Numbered from the stretch's first letter, positions 6,969 through 13,793 are shown. The stretch is DNA of 13,793 bases from an uncultured Brevinema sp. (GCA_947036575.1 CAMQSH010000038.1:1-13793), one strand, 5' to 3'. Made by a program: numbers and translations. The notes: generated by a model not told the origin, from the letters alone.

Positions 6969-8303
6969 ATGAAAAAAAGTATTAAAATTGTTACTATTGG
7001 TGGAGGTTCTAGCTATACTCCAGAATTTGCGGAAGGATTAATCACACGTGCAGCTACATTACCGGTCTCAGAATGGTGGCTTGTTGATATTGAAGCAGGA
7101 CGTGAAAAGGTGGAAATCGTTGGAAAACTAGCTCAACGTATGTTTAAAAAAGCAGGGCTTGATACAAAAGTTATAATTACTTTTGATAGAAAAGAAGCGC
7201 TAAAAGATGCTGACTTTGTAACTACACAATTTCGTGTAGGATTGCTAGAAGCTCGTATGAAAGATGAACGTATTCCTTTAAAATATAATTGCATAGGTCA
7301 AGAAACTAATGGAGCTGGTGGACTTTTTAAAGCACTACGTACCATTCCTATTATCTTGGATATTTGTAAAGAAATGAAACAGCTTTGCCCTGATGCTTGG
7401 TTGGTTAATTTCACAAACCCAGCTGGTATGATAACACAGGCTGCTATTAACTATGGTGGGCATAAAAAAACTATAGGACTCTGTAATGTGCCTATAGGTA
7501 TGCATAAGAGTGTATCTGAAAGTCTTGGTGTAGAAAGTGAAAAAGTAGAGCTTGTCATGGCTGGAATGAACCACTTTGTATGGGGACTTCATGCTTATGT
7601 TGATGGAAAAGATAGAATGCAAGAAGCATTAGACTTTTTAATTAATAATCCTGAAAAAGCTCCTGCGAATTTTTCTCGTCAAAAATGGGAATCTTCTATC
7701 CTCAAAACAATGAAAGCTTTACCTTGTCCTTACCATAGATATTATTTCTCAACAGATACTATGCTTCAAGAAGAAATTGCAGATGCTGCAGGTAAAGGAA
7801 CTAGAGCTGAAGTAGTAAAAAAAGTAGAAGAAGAATTATTCGAGCTTTATAAAAATTTAGAATTGGAAGAAAAACCAAAACAACTAGAATTACGTGGTGG
7901 AGCACATTATAGTGATGCAGCATGTGGTGTTATTAATGCTATTTATAATGACACTAGTGATGTGATTGTTGCTAATACTCTTAACAATAGTACTATTCGT
8001 TCTTTACCAGCTCATGCTGCAGTAGAATCTACTTGTATTGTAAACAAATCCGGAGCACATCCTTTGTCTGTAGAAGAATTACCACAATGGATGAACCAAT
8101 GGTTACAATTAGTGTTTTCTTATCAAGATCTTACTGTACAAGCGGGTGTTACTGGGGATTATGAAACTTTATTACAAGCATTCTATATTAACCCTCTAAC
8201 TCCTAAAGGTTCTATCGCTGAAGATCTTATTAAAGATATGATGTTAGCACATGAAGAACATTTACCACAATTTAAAGATCTTATTAAAAGTTATAAAAAA
8301 TAA
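6969..8303 (+). CDS. celF: 6-phospho-beta-glucosidase, GH4 family
   Basis: A 444-residue cytoplasmic enzyme that splits the 6-phospho-disaccharide delivered by the PTS, using NAD+ and a divalent metal (usually Mn2+) through the redox-elimination mechanism of family GH4. The NAD loop is IVTIGGGSSYTPE (7-19). GQETNGAGG (110-118) and NFTNPAG (147-153) bind cofactor and substrate. Metal ligands are Cys172 and His202 (GMNHF). The sequence C-N-V-P at 172-175 is the beta-type signature; alpha-type GH4 enzymes have C-D-M-P. I chose the ATG at 6969, with AAGGAAG five bases upstream and the normal family N terminus; the longer open frame from 6894 only adds an unnatural Lys/Gln-rich tail overlapping the permease gene. 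It is the last gene of the operon. Confidence 0.94.
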   Translation: MKKSIKIVTIGGGSSYTPEFAEGLITRAATLPVSEWWLVDIEAGREKVEIVGKLAQRMFKKAGLDTKVIITFDRKEALKDADFVTTQFRVGLLEARMKDERIPLKYNCIGQETNGAGGLFKALRTIPIILDICKEMKQLCPDAWLVNFTNPAGMITQAAINYGGHKKTIGLCNVPIGMHKSVSESLGVESEKVELVMAGMNHFVWGLHAYVDGKDRMQEALDFLINNPEKAPANFSRQKWESSILKTMKALPCPYHRYYFSTDTMLQEEIADAAGKGTRAEVVKKVEEELFELYKNLELEEKPKQLELRGGAHYSDAACGVINAIYNDTSDVIVANTLNNSTIRSLPAHAAVESTCIVNKSGAHPLSVEELPQWMNQWLQLVFSYQDLTVQAGVTGDYETLLQAFYINPLTPKGSIAEDLIKDMMLAHEEHLPQFKDLIKSYKK

Positions 8304-8335
8304 TATTATATTTTAAATTTATTACGTGGGGTCAT

Positions 8336-8375
8336 GCTCTCGTACTATTAAAAAGTATTGAGGGCTGTTTTTATT
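8336..8375 (+). terminator. Operon terminator after GH4 gene
   Basis: GCTCTCGTACT (8336-8346) pairs with AGTATTGAGGGC (8354-8365), with two G-U pairs and one bulged T, closing a 7-nt loop. A T-rich tail follows (TGTTTTTATTATTTTATTT). It lies 32 bases after the glycosidase stop. Confidence 0.7.
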
Positions 8376-8408
8376 ATTTTATTTAATTAATATAAGGAGA
8401 AAGTAAAT

Positions 8409-8594
8409 ATGCAGATAATCAAAATTATTATTTGTCATACATGTTTTGAAAAAATCCAACCTATTATAGACAAATGTATTCATTGTCAAAATTTAGAAAA
8501 ATTAGATTCTGAACAAGCTTTTAAAAGTGCTGGGATCTTTATAGCTGGATGTTTATCTGGAGTTATAATGATTTTATATTTATACAATATATAG
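8409..8594 (+). CDS. Small zinc-ribbon single-pass membrane protein
   Basis: A 61-residue protein of unknown role. Two CxxC pairs, Cys9/Cys12 and Cys23/Cys26, ten residues apart, form a likely zinc ribbon; residues 41-59 (AGIFIAGCLSGVIMILYLY) form one membrane helix. AAGGAG lies nine bases before the ATG and a terminator follows the stop, both of which support a real gene. No separate promoter is clear, so it may live on read-through from the sugar operon terminator. Many bacteria have short zinc-ribbon plus helix proteins; I do not recognise this one. Confidence 0.7.
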   Translation: MQIIKIIICHTCFEKIQPIIDKCIHCQNLEKLDSEQAFKSAGIFIAGCLSGVIMILYLYNI

Positions 8595-8630
8595 GTATAC
8601 TCTATTTATCTAATTAAAATAATTTGATTA

Positions 8631-8662
8631 AAAAACCATCTCATAATAGAGGTGGTTTTTAA
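8631..8662 (+). terminator. Terminator after the zinc-ribbon gene
   Basis: AAAAACCATCTC (8631-8642) pairs with GAGGTGGTTTTT (8649-8660), with one G-U pair and a 6-nt loop. The A-run and T-run arms make it usable in both directions. Confidence 0.85.
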
Positions 8663-8739
8663 TTATATATAATATTTGTTGTGTTTAACTAAATTTTATT
8701 GGTATTTTCTTTACTATCTAAGAATATTTATTAATTTGA

Positions 8740-8889
8740 GCTAGTAATGTAAATAGTGATAATCTATTGTTAGATTATTTCTCAATATTTGTACCAGAAC
8801 CTAGATTTTATGGCATAGATGAGGTAGAAACAATGGGTTTTTTTGTATACTTCTTGACAATATACAAGGGAGACTTTATAATATATTAA
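8740..8889 (+). pseudogene. Possible coding remnant upstream of valS
   Basis: This plus-strand frame is open from just after a TGA at 8737 to a TAA at 8887. The first part reads like protein (NSDNLLLDYFSIFVPEP, then RFYGIDEVETMG); the last part overlaps the valS promoter. There is no ribosome site and no useful start codon. It may be a degraded gene end or chance. The rest of the 316-base gap 8595-8910 holds only the terminator at 8631 and the valS promoter. Confidence 0.25.
8854..8882 (+). promoter_or_regulatory. Promoter of valS
   Basis: Perfect consensus TTGACA (8854-8859) and TATAAT (8877-8882), 17 bases apart. The start is near 8889, only about 22 bases above the GTG, so there is no room for a T-box or other leader control from this promoter. 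Confidence 0.85.
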
Positions 8890-8910
8890 TTATTACAAGG
8901 AGCTTATTAA

Positions 8911-11556
8911 GTGCCTACATTACCAGATTATAATCCTAGCGATTTCGAAAAAGCTTTAGGACTTGATGATTTACAACAAAAACGCTTTCACTCCACCCCC
9001 AACCCTAACAAAACTCCTTACACTATCGTGATGCCACCACCTAATGTGACTGGAATGTTGCATATGGGGCATATTTTGAATAATACGATTCAAGATGTCT
9101 TGATTCGTTACAAAAGAATGGACGGCTTCGAAGCGTGTTGGATTCCTGGATTGGATCATGCGTCTATTGCGACAGAATCCAAAGTCATACAATGGTTAGA
9201 AACTAAAAATATCAAAAAAGCAGACATAGGTCGTGAGAAATTTCTTGAGTATGCTATGCAATGGAAAGAACAATACGGTGGTATCATTAATGATCAGCTC
9301 AAAAGGCTTGGGGTTTCTTGTGATTGGGATAGAGAACGATTTACCATGGACGAAGAATATTCTCAAGAAGTACTTCAATCTTTTATCGATTTATTTAATG
9401 CTGGCTTGATTTACAAAGGTAATAGAATGGTCAACTGGTGTCCCAAATCCAAATCTGCTATTTCTGATGACGAAGTTGAACACATAGAAGAACAAGGTCA
9501 TTTGTGGCATTTTTCTTATCCTATTAAAGATAGCGATGCGACTATTACTATTGCTACTACCAGACCTGAAACGATGTTTGGGGATACTGCCGTGATGGTA
9601 AATCCTACAGATGAGCGTTATAAAGATCTTATTGGTAAAGTCGTGATCTTACCTTTTATGAATAGAGAAATTCCTATTATTGCAGATGATTATGTAGATC
9701 CAGAATTTGGTACAGGTGCGGTGAAAGTTACCCCAGCTCATGATCCTAACGACTATGAAGTGGGCTTGAGACATAAGCTTGATATGCCTATGGTGATGAC
9801 AGAAGAAGGGACGATGAATAACACAGTTCCTGAGATGTTCCAAGGACTGGATAGGTTTGAAGCTCGTAAACTTGTCGTTGAAGAAATTAAAAAACTAGGG
9901 CTCTTAGTTTCTATAAAAGAGCACACCCATAAAGTGGGGTATTCCCAAAGAGGTCAAGTACCTATTGAATCAATGTTATCCGATCAGTGGTTTATCTCTA
10001 TGAAAGAATTAGCAATAGAGGCCAAAAAAGCAGTGGCTAGTGGTGAGATAAAATTCTATCCTAATCATTGGGTAAAAACTTATGATTATTGGCTAGATAA
10101 TATCAAAGATTGGTGTATTTCTCGTCAATTATGGTGGGGACATCGTATCCCTATTTATACTTGTGAGTCTTGTGGAAATCAAGAAGCTAGTCTTTCTGCT
10201 ATAGATATTTGTCCAAAATGCCAATCTCCTGTTACTCAAGCTGAAGATGTTTTAGATACTTGGGCAAGTTCTTGGTTGTGGTCTTATGCCGTCCACAAAA
10301 ATGACGAAGATAAAAATTATTACCACCCAACGGATACCCTTGTTACAGGTCCAGATATTATCTTTTTCTGGGTAGCTCGTATGATTATGGCTGCTAAACA
10401 CTTCAGAAAAGAAATCCCTTTTAAGCAAGTTTATTTCACAGGGATTATTCGTGATGATCTTGGTCGTAAAATGAGTAAAACTCTAGGTAATTCTCCCGAT
10501 CCTATGGATATTATGGCGGAATATGGTGCTGATGCTTTGAGATTTTCTATTATTCGTTTAGCTCCTTTGGGGAATGATATTCTTTATGCTTCTGATAAAA
10601 TAGATCTAGGAAAACGTTTTGCAAACAAATTATGGAATGCCGCTCGATTTGTTATGATGTATGCGGAAAATAATAATTTTGATGTGCAAAATTGTAGCGA
10701 TGATATTCTTTCTTATAACTTAGATGATTTTGATAAGAGTGTTTTGACAAGATATAATAGCACGGTAGAAAAAATTAGAGATCATTTTGATAAGTTTAGA
10801 ATTAATGATGTCGCCAAAGAAATCTATGATTTCATTTGGGGAGAGTTTTGTGATAAATATGTCGAAAACTCCAAAACTGCTCTCAATCACGAAGATCTTG
10901 AGATTCGTACTCAAAAACTCTATGTGATTTTGAGTTTATTTAGACGACTATTAAAAATGCTCCACCCTATTATGCCTTTTGTTACAGAAAAATTATACAG
11001 AGAAGTTTTTGGTGCGAAAGAATTATTATTTGCTGATTATCCTGTGGTAAACCAAAAAGAGATCTTCGAGCAATCCGATGAGCAAATGAAAAGACTAGAT
11101 CAAGCTTTATATATGATACGTGAAATTAGAGCAGAAAGCAATGTCCCACCTAGCGCTAGTCCTTCAGGAGTGATTTCTGTTTCTGGCGATCTCAAAGAAT
11201 TCTTTGAGAGGAATATTTCTGTTACTCAAAAATTAGCTAAGCTTTCTAAATTAGAAGTAGTGGACGTGGGTAGAGAAGTGCAGAACGGAGAGGCGACTGC
11301 GTCTGAGTACGACTTCCAAGTATTTATCAATTTGGAAGGGAGCATAGACAAGGCAAAAGAGATAGACAGGCTGAGCAAGGAACAAGAGCGTCTCCAAAAA
11401 GCAGAAAAGTCTATCAATGGCAAGCTAAATAATGAGCAGTTCGTGGCGAAAGCTCCTGCAGAAGTCATCTCCAAAGAAAAAGCCAAATTAGAAGAAATTC
11501 AAAATGAATTGGTGAAAGTTCATAGTGCTTTAGCTATGTGGAGTCAACTTCGTTGA
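8911..11556 (+). CDS. valS: Valyl-tRNA synthetase
   Basis: An 881-residue class I aminoacyl-tRNA synthetase that charges tRNA-Val and is essential for translation. The ATP site HIGH motif appears as HMGH (51-54, in PPPNVTGMLHMGH) and the KMSKS motif as KMSKT (520-524). The editing domain, which removes mischarged threonine, shows TTRPETMFGDTAV and TPAHDPNDYEVG. WWGHRIP and DVLDTWASSWLW follow the family. Residues Cys418/Cys421 and Cys434/Cys437 form a zinc-ribbon insert. The last ~65 residues are the charged coiled coil that touches tRNA. Length is normal. The start is GTG with AAGGAG (8897-8902) eight bases upstream. The next gene begins 40 bases after the stop with no terminator between, so they probably share a transcript. 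Confidence 0.98.
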   Translation: MPTLPDYNPSDFEKALGLDDLQQKRFHSTPNPNKTPYTIVMPPPNVTGMLHMGHILNNTIQDVLIRYKRMDGFEACWIPGLDHASIATESKVIQWLETKNIKKADIGREKFLEYAMQWKEQYGGIINDQLKRLGVSCDWDRERFTMDEEYSQEVLQSFIDLFNAGLIYKGNRMVNWCPKSKSAISDDEVEHIEEQGHLWHFSYPIKDSDATITIATTRPETMFGDTAVMVNPTDERYKDLIGKVVILPFMNREIPIIADDYVDPEFGTGAVKVTPAHDPNDYEVGLRHKLDMPMVMTEEGTMNNTVPEMFQGLDRFEARKLVVEEIKKLGLLVSIKEHTHKVGYSQRGQVPIESMLSDQWFISMKELAIEAKKAVASGEIKFYPNHWVKTYDYWLDNIKDWCISRQLWWGHRIPIYTCESCGNQEASLSAIDICPKCQSPVTQAEDVLDTWASSWLWSYAVHKNDEDKNYYHPTDTLVTGPDIIFFWVARMIMAAKHFRKEIPFKQVYFTGIIRDDLGRKMSKTLGNSPDPMDIMAEYGADALRFSIIRLAPLGNDILYASDKIDLGKRFANKLWNAARFVMMYAENNNFDVQNCSDDILSYNLDDFDKSVLTRYNSTVEKIRDHFDKFRINDVAKEIYDFIWGEFCDKYVENSKTALNHEDLEIRTQKLYVILSLFRRLLKMLHPIMPFVTEKLYREVFGAKELLFADYPVVNQKEIFEQSDEQMKRLDQALYMIREIRAESNVPPSASPSGVISVSGDLKEFFERNISVTQKLAKLSKLEVVDVGREVQNGEATASEYDFQVFINLEGSIDKAKEIDRLSKEQERLQKAEKSINGKLNNEQFVAKAPAEVISKEKAKLEEIQNELVKVHSALAMWSQLR

Positions 11557-11596
11557 TTTTACTTTTAATTAATTAATAATATTCAGGAGTTTCGAG

Positions 11597-12409
11597 ATGG
11601 ATATTACTAATATTATAATCAGTAATGTCATGATGACTAATTTTACTAATATTACTAATGAGTTTATTATAACTAATGACTTAACGCATGTTGTAGAAGT
11701 TATGAATATCCCTGTAGATGGATGGACTATATTTGGAGTTATTGTAACATTTGCTAGTGCTATGGTTATGTGTAAGTCTGTTGAAGAAATGAAAAAGCAA
11801 AATAAAATATCAGCAGATTCTGTTAAAGAGATGAACGAACAATATATTCAAAATGAGAAAAACAAACAACAAGAACAAGATTTTCAAATTTACTTTCAAG
11901 TATTACAACCGTTGTTTCAACGATTCAATGATACTGTAGATAAATATTGGGGGAAAGATGAAAATCATAGATCTTCAATAATCCCTCCTTCTATACCTGA
12001 AGATTTTGACTATCATACTATGGTTATAGATGTGTCTTCTATCTATAATAGTATAAAAGATACATTGTTAATATTACATGTTCCTGAAGATTCATTTAAG
12101 GATATTAATGAATTTTTATCTAATATGTACGATATAGATAGAATAGTTATTGTTTATTCTCGTACTCATGTTACCCTTGCAAGTATAAAAAAAGAATTGC
12201 AAATCTATCATGATTATACAACCTTTTGGTCTCCCTTAATTTTTGATTATATTTTTCAGACTATAGGTCTATATTATTTAGGAAAGGCTCTCCCTCAAGA
12301 TAAAAAGGAAGATATAGAGCGTTTTATAAAAGGAACAAAAAAACATAAAAGAGATTGGGAAATATTACCACGAAATCGAGGAAATCGAGAACAAGAAGCA
12401 TCAAAATAA
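11597..12409 (+). CDS. Unknown membrane-anchored coiled-coil protein
   Basis: A 270-residue protein I do not recognise. Residues 1-40 are rich in Asn, Thr and Ile and are encoded partly by repeated ACTAAT units. Residues 43-59 (WTIFGVIVTFASAMVMC) are one membrane helix. Residues 60-95 are charged and likely coiled coil (VEEMKKQNKISADSVKEMNE). Residues 96-240 are mainly helical with many aromatic residues, and the tail is basic. The layout (short outside part, one helix, coil, cytoplasmic domain) is shared with some sensor and putative phage-defence proteins, but no diagnostic motif is visible. AGGAG lies seven bases before the ATG. It follows valS by 40 bases and precedes two small genes, likely in one operon. 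Confidence 0.8.
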   Translation: MDITNIIISNVMMTNFTNITNEFIITNDLTHVVEVMNIPVDGWTIFGVIVTFASAMVMCKSVEEMKKQNKISADSVKEMNEQYIQNEKNKQQEQDFQIYFQVLQPLFQRFNDTVDKYWGKDENHRSSIIPPSIPEDFDYHTMVIDVSSIYNSIKDTLLILHVPEDSFKDINEFLSNMYDIDRIVIVYSRTHVTLASIKKELQIYHDYTTFWSPLIFDYIFQTIGLYYLGKALPQDKKEDIERFIKGTKKHKRDWEILPRNRGNREQEASK

Positions 12410-12448
12410 CTACAATCAAAAAAAGTTTTCTATCTTAGGAGTATTAAT

Positions 12449-12721
12449 ATGAATAAAATAAATAAATATATTTTATTTATTGCATATTTTATTGTAGCAC
12501 CTGAGTTTATAAAGGGTAATGGTACTAACTATCATGTTTTTATCAATCAAATATCCACATCTATTTGTCATCATAAAGTAACCTTAAAAGAAGGTGAGGA
12601 ACTAGAGAAAGTTGGGCGAAAATTTGATACTAGAAAAGATCTTGAGCAATATATGGATTCTATGGATGCTAGTCTTTGTGCCAATTGCTCTAATAATGCT
12701 GTTCACTCAGATAGAACATAA
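12449..12721 (+). CDS. Small exported or anchored Cys/His protein, unknown
   Basis: A 90-residue protein of unknown function. Residues 6-19 are hydrophobic (KYILFIAYFIVAPE) and could be a signal peptide or anchor. The remainder is soluble, with Cys40-His-His and a Cys77-x-x-Cys80 pair that could bind zinc. AGGAG lies eight bases before the ATG in a sequence (TAGGAGTATTAATATGAAT) almost repeated before the gene at 12791. No terminator separates it from its neighbours. An overlapping frame at 12612-12794 has no ribosome site and is not counted as a gene. Confidence 0.7.
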   Translation: MNKINKYILFIAYFIVAPEFIKGNGTNYHVFINQISTSICHHKVTLKEGEELEKVGRKFDTRKDLEQYMDSMDASLCANCSNNAVHSDRT

Positions 12722-12790
12722 GAGAAATCAAAATAACCAATCAAAAAGTCTATATAAAGAAATAGAGAATATAATCATAGGAGTATCAAT

Positions 12791-13039
12791 ATGAATGAAA
12801 AAGAATATATGGAACAGCAACGAAAAGCTGCTATCAAAGTGCTTATATTTAATTTACCAGGAATGATAGCATTTATTCTTTATATGCTATCTGAACCAGA
12901 ATATGAGAAGATGATGATTGCTTTGTTTTCGTATACATTTTATACGGTTATAACAGCGATTCCTCTTTTTCTTGTGAAATATAAATTTTTCATGCAAAAC
13001 TGGAAAAAAAGTTCAGAGCTAGATTCTGAAGAAGAATAA
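12791..13039 (+). CDS. Small two-helix membrane protein, unknown
   Basis: An 82-residue protein with two membrane helices, about 17-33 (VLIFNLPGMIAFILYML) and 41-63 (MMIALFSYTFYTVITAIPLF and beyond), charged ends and a Glu-rich C terminus (SSELDSEEE). AGGAG lies eight bases before the ATG. It is the last gene before the terminator at 13047. The size and shape would also fit a holin-like or toxin-like membrane peptide, but nothing specific supports either. Confidence 0.7.
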   Translation: MNEKEYMEQQRKAAIKVLIFNLPGMIAFILYMLSEPEYEKMMIALFSYTFYTVITAIPLFLVKYKFFMQNWKKSSELDSEEE

Positions 13040-13046
13040 CGACAAT

Positions 13047-13083
13047 AAAAAAAGCTCTCTATGCTACGCTAGGGGGCTTTTTT
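13047..13083. terminator. Terminator of the valS-linked gene group
   Basis: An A run plus GCTCTCTA (13054-13061) pairs with TAGGGGGC (13070-13077) and a T run, with two G-U pairs and an 8-nt loop. It lies 8 bases after the last stop. U-rich tails exist on both strands. Confidence 0.85.
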
Positions 13084-13145
13084 ATTTCTGATTTTCTTTA
13101 GCTATGCTTCCCCCCAATTTTATGAGGCGAAGAGCCGTGACTACA

Positions 13146-13217
13146 AAATCATCTCAATATAGGTCGTTATGTCAGTACATAACTCACCAATCATATATAG
13201 TTATTGAGAGATGATTT
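13146..13217. repeat. Nested stem-loop element
   Basis: AAATCATCTC (13146-13155) pairs perfectly with GAGATGATTT (13208-13217); after a 2-base bulge, AATA pairs with TATT. Inside lies a second perfect hairpin, GTTATGT / ACATAAC (13166-13172 with 13177-13183), with a 4-base loop CAGT. No coding frame or T tail explains it. It could be a structured RNA, a protein-binding cruciform or a small mobile palindrome. Confidence 0.6.
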
Positions 13218-13254
13218 GAAAAACAGTTTTCTTAAAATCTACATCGTGGGGATT

Positions 13255-13281
13255 CTCAAGGGGACGAGTAGTCCCCTTGAG
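13255..13281. repeat. GC-rich perfect hairpin 1
   Basis: CTCAAGGGGAC and GTCCCCTTGAG form an 11-bp perfect stem around the 5-base loop GAGTA. It has no T tail, so it is not a standard terminator, and its GC content stands out sharply from the region. Confidence 0.65.
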
Positions 13282-13294
13282 TAGAAGGGGGTTA

Positions 13295-13322
13295 TAGGGG
13301 GCGTTTCTAGGGACGCCCCCTA
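13295..13322. repeat. GC-rich perfect hairpin 2
   Basis: TAGGGGGCGT and ACGCCCCCTA form a 10-bp perfect stem around an 8-base loop, 13 bases after the first GC-rich hairpin. The pair resembles REP-type palindromic elements; a genome search would be needed to show repetition. Confidence 0.6.
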
Positions 13323-13369
13323 AAGAGAAGCAACACCAAAAAATTATATTACATAAAACAAAAATTCTC

Positions 13370-13398
13370 TTGACAAAAATACCGAATAGATCTATAAT
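13370..13398 (+). promoter_or_regulatory. Perfect consensus promoter for a non-coding transcript
   Basis: TTGACA (13370-13375) and TATAAT (13393-13398) are 17 bases apart, with an AT-rich upstream stretch. It is as strong as any promoter in the window, yet no protein gene follows before the window ends. Confidence 0.8.
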
Positions 13399-13404
13399 AG
13401 AAGA

Positions 13405-13508
13405 GCATAAAACTTAAAGATAAAAAAGTTGTGAAAACTTTAAAATCTTTGTAATATTTCTATCCTATAATAAGATAGAGGTTTTTCGTATAGAAAAATC
13501 TTTTTTTT
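13405..13508 (+). ncRNA. Candidate structured small RNA or leader RNA
   Basis: The transcript predicted from the promoter at 13370 is about 104 nt and ends in an intrinsic terminator. Stem 1 (13416-13450) is AAAGAT and AAAGTT pairing with AACTTT and ATCTTT, with a symmetric AAA/AAA internal loop and hairpin loop GTGAA. Stem 2 is TCTATC / GATAGA (13459-13479). Stem 3 is the terminator. No open frame with a ribosome site fits inside. It matches no riboswitch or housekeeping RNA consensus that I know. Either it is a stand-alone small RNA, or it is the attenuated leader of a gene beyond the window. Confidence 0.5.
13480..13508 (+). terminator. Terminator ending the small transcript
   Basis: GGTTTTTC (13480-13487) pairs with GAAAAATC (13493-13500), with one G-U pair and loop GTATA, followed by eight T. 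Confidence 0.75.
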
Positions 13509-13793
13509 ATTTTTACACTTTATATTTGTTCAACTTTCTACTAACCAGTAGGTTTATATTAATTGCTCATAGCAGTTGTAGATTCTTTTGGTTAGTAGAT
13601 AAAAATAGAAATATTTAGATTTATACTCTTTAAGTTTTATGCAAATACAACTGTCTATGGGCTTTATTTGTGTCTTAACGAGAGTGAGTACTGTACACCT
13701 ATTTAAAAAATTGGGACAAATACTAAATTCTTTTAGTTGGAGTGGTTTGGTTAAACACTTGACTATTTATCTAAGTGATGAGCTTAGAAGGAA
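13509..13793. other. Untranslated structured region to window end
   Basis: No convincing gene is seen. An 11-bp perfect stem, TCTACTAACCA / TGGTTAGTAGA (13537-13547 with 13589-13599), encloses a 41-base loop that holds a small hairpin TGCT-CAT-AGCA. Further on, TACTCTTTAAG (near 13625) resembles a boxA antitermination site. ACTAAA / TTTAGT, and TCTAAG / CTTAGA near the end, form small hairpins. The last bases, AGAAGGAA, could be a ribosome site for a gene just outside the window. The region may be the leader of an operon driven from 13370 or from an unseen promoter. Confidence 0.4.

Noticed and set aside
8661..8910. T-box riboswitch ahead of valS
   Set aside because: The consensus promoter lies only about 22 bases above the effective leader start, and no T-box sequence or specifier stem is seen.
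12612..12794. Overlapping 60-residue hydrophobic open frame
   Set aside because: It has no ribosome site and lies mostly inside the 90-residue gene, whose frame has better start signals and composition.
13560..13766. Minus-strand open frame of about 65 codons
   Set aside because: It has no start codon or ribosome site, and the region is better explained by plus-strand stem-loops.
13765..13793. Signal recognition particle RNA loop (final AGAAGGAA)
   Set aside because: The matching 5' side of the conserved loop is absent and the sequence stops at the window edge; a ribosome site or chance is as likely.
1..13793. CRISPR array, tRNA, rRNA or transposase gene
   Set aside because: No regularly spaced repeats, no tRNA T-loop pattern with cloverleaf, no rRNA core sequence and no transposase motif were seen.

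Overview
This is an AT-rich (roughly 30% GC by eye) bacterial window that uses the standard code: TGG encodes Trp and TGA acts as a stop, so it is not a Spiroplasma or Mycoplasma. It carries exported lipoproteins with a loose lipobox, beta-glucoside/chitobiose-type PTS permeases, near-consensus TTGACA/TATAAT promoters and AAGGAG ribosome binding sites. A low-GC, possibly host-associated bacterium such as an arthropod-linked spirochaete fits, but I cannot fix the taxon from the sequence, and that guess is weak.

Left part (1-1960, minus strand): an exported-toxin island in decay. The key gene is 697-1428, a lipoprotein whose mature part reads as a ribosome-inactivating protein (RIP, the ricin A / Shiga toxin A rRNA N-glycosidase fold), with every catalytic position I can match conserved. 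Beside it lies a frameshifted lipoprotein relic (64-520) whose leader resembles the toxin gene's leader and whose middle resembles the N-terminal half of a RIP. An orphan Shine-Dalgarno, a 3' gene end with its own terminator (1724-1955) and several hairpins complete the stretch.

Middle (1942-8375): a sugar cassette. A DeoR-family regulator is divergent from a four-gene operon encoding three tandem PTS EIIC permeases (the first two a recent duplication, about 78% identical; the third diverged) and a GH4 6-phospho-beta-glucosidase. A palindrome covers the regulator's -10 box and two more inverted repeats flank the operon promoter. No EIIA or EIIB is present, so these must be supplied from elsewhere. 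The expected path is uptake and phosphorylation of a beta-linked disaccharide by EIIC with remote EIIA/EIIB, followed by cleavage of the 6-phospho-disaccharide by the GH4 enzyme.

Right part (8376-13085): a 61-residue zinc-ribbon membrane protein, then valS with its own consensus promoter and a GTG start, followed by three small unrecognised membrane or exported proteins that probably share its transcript, ended by a terminator at 13047-13083.

Right end (13086-13793): no convincing protein gene. It holds a nested stem-loop, two GC-rich perfect hairpins, a perfect promoter driving a short structured transcript (~13405-13508) that ends in an intrinsic terminator, and further stem-loops that run to the window edge and may form the leader of a downstream gene.
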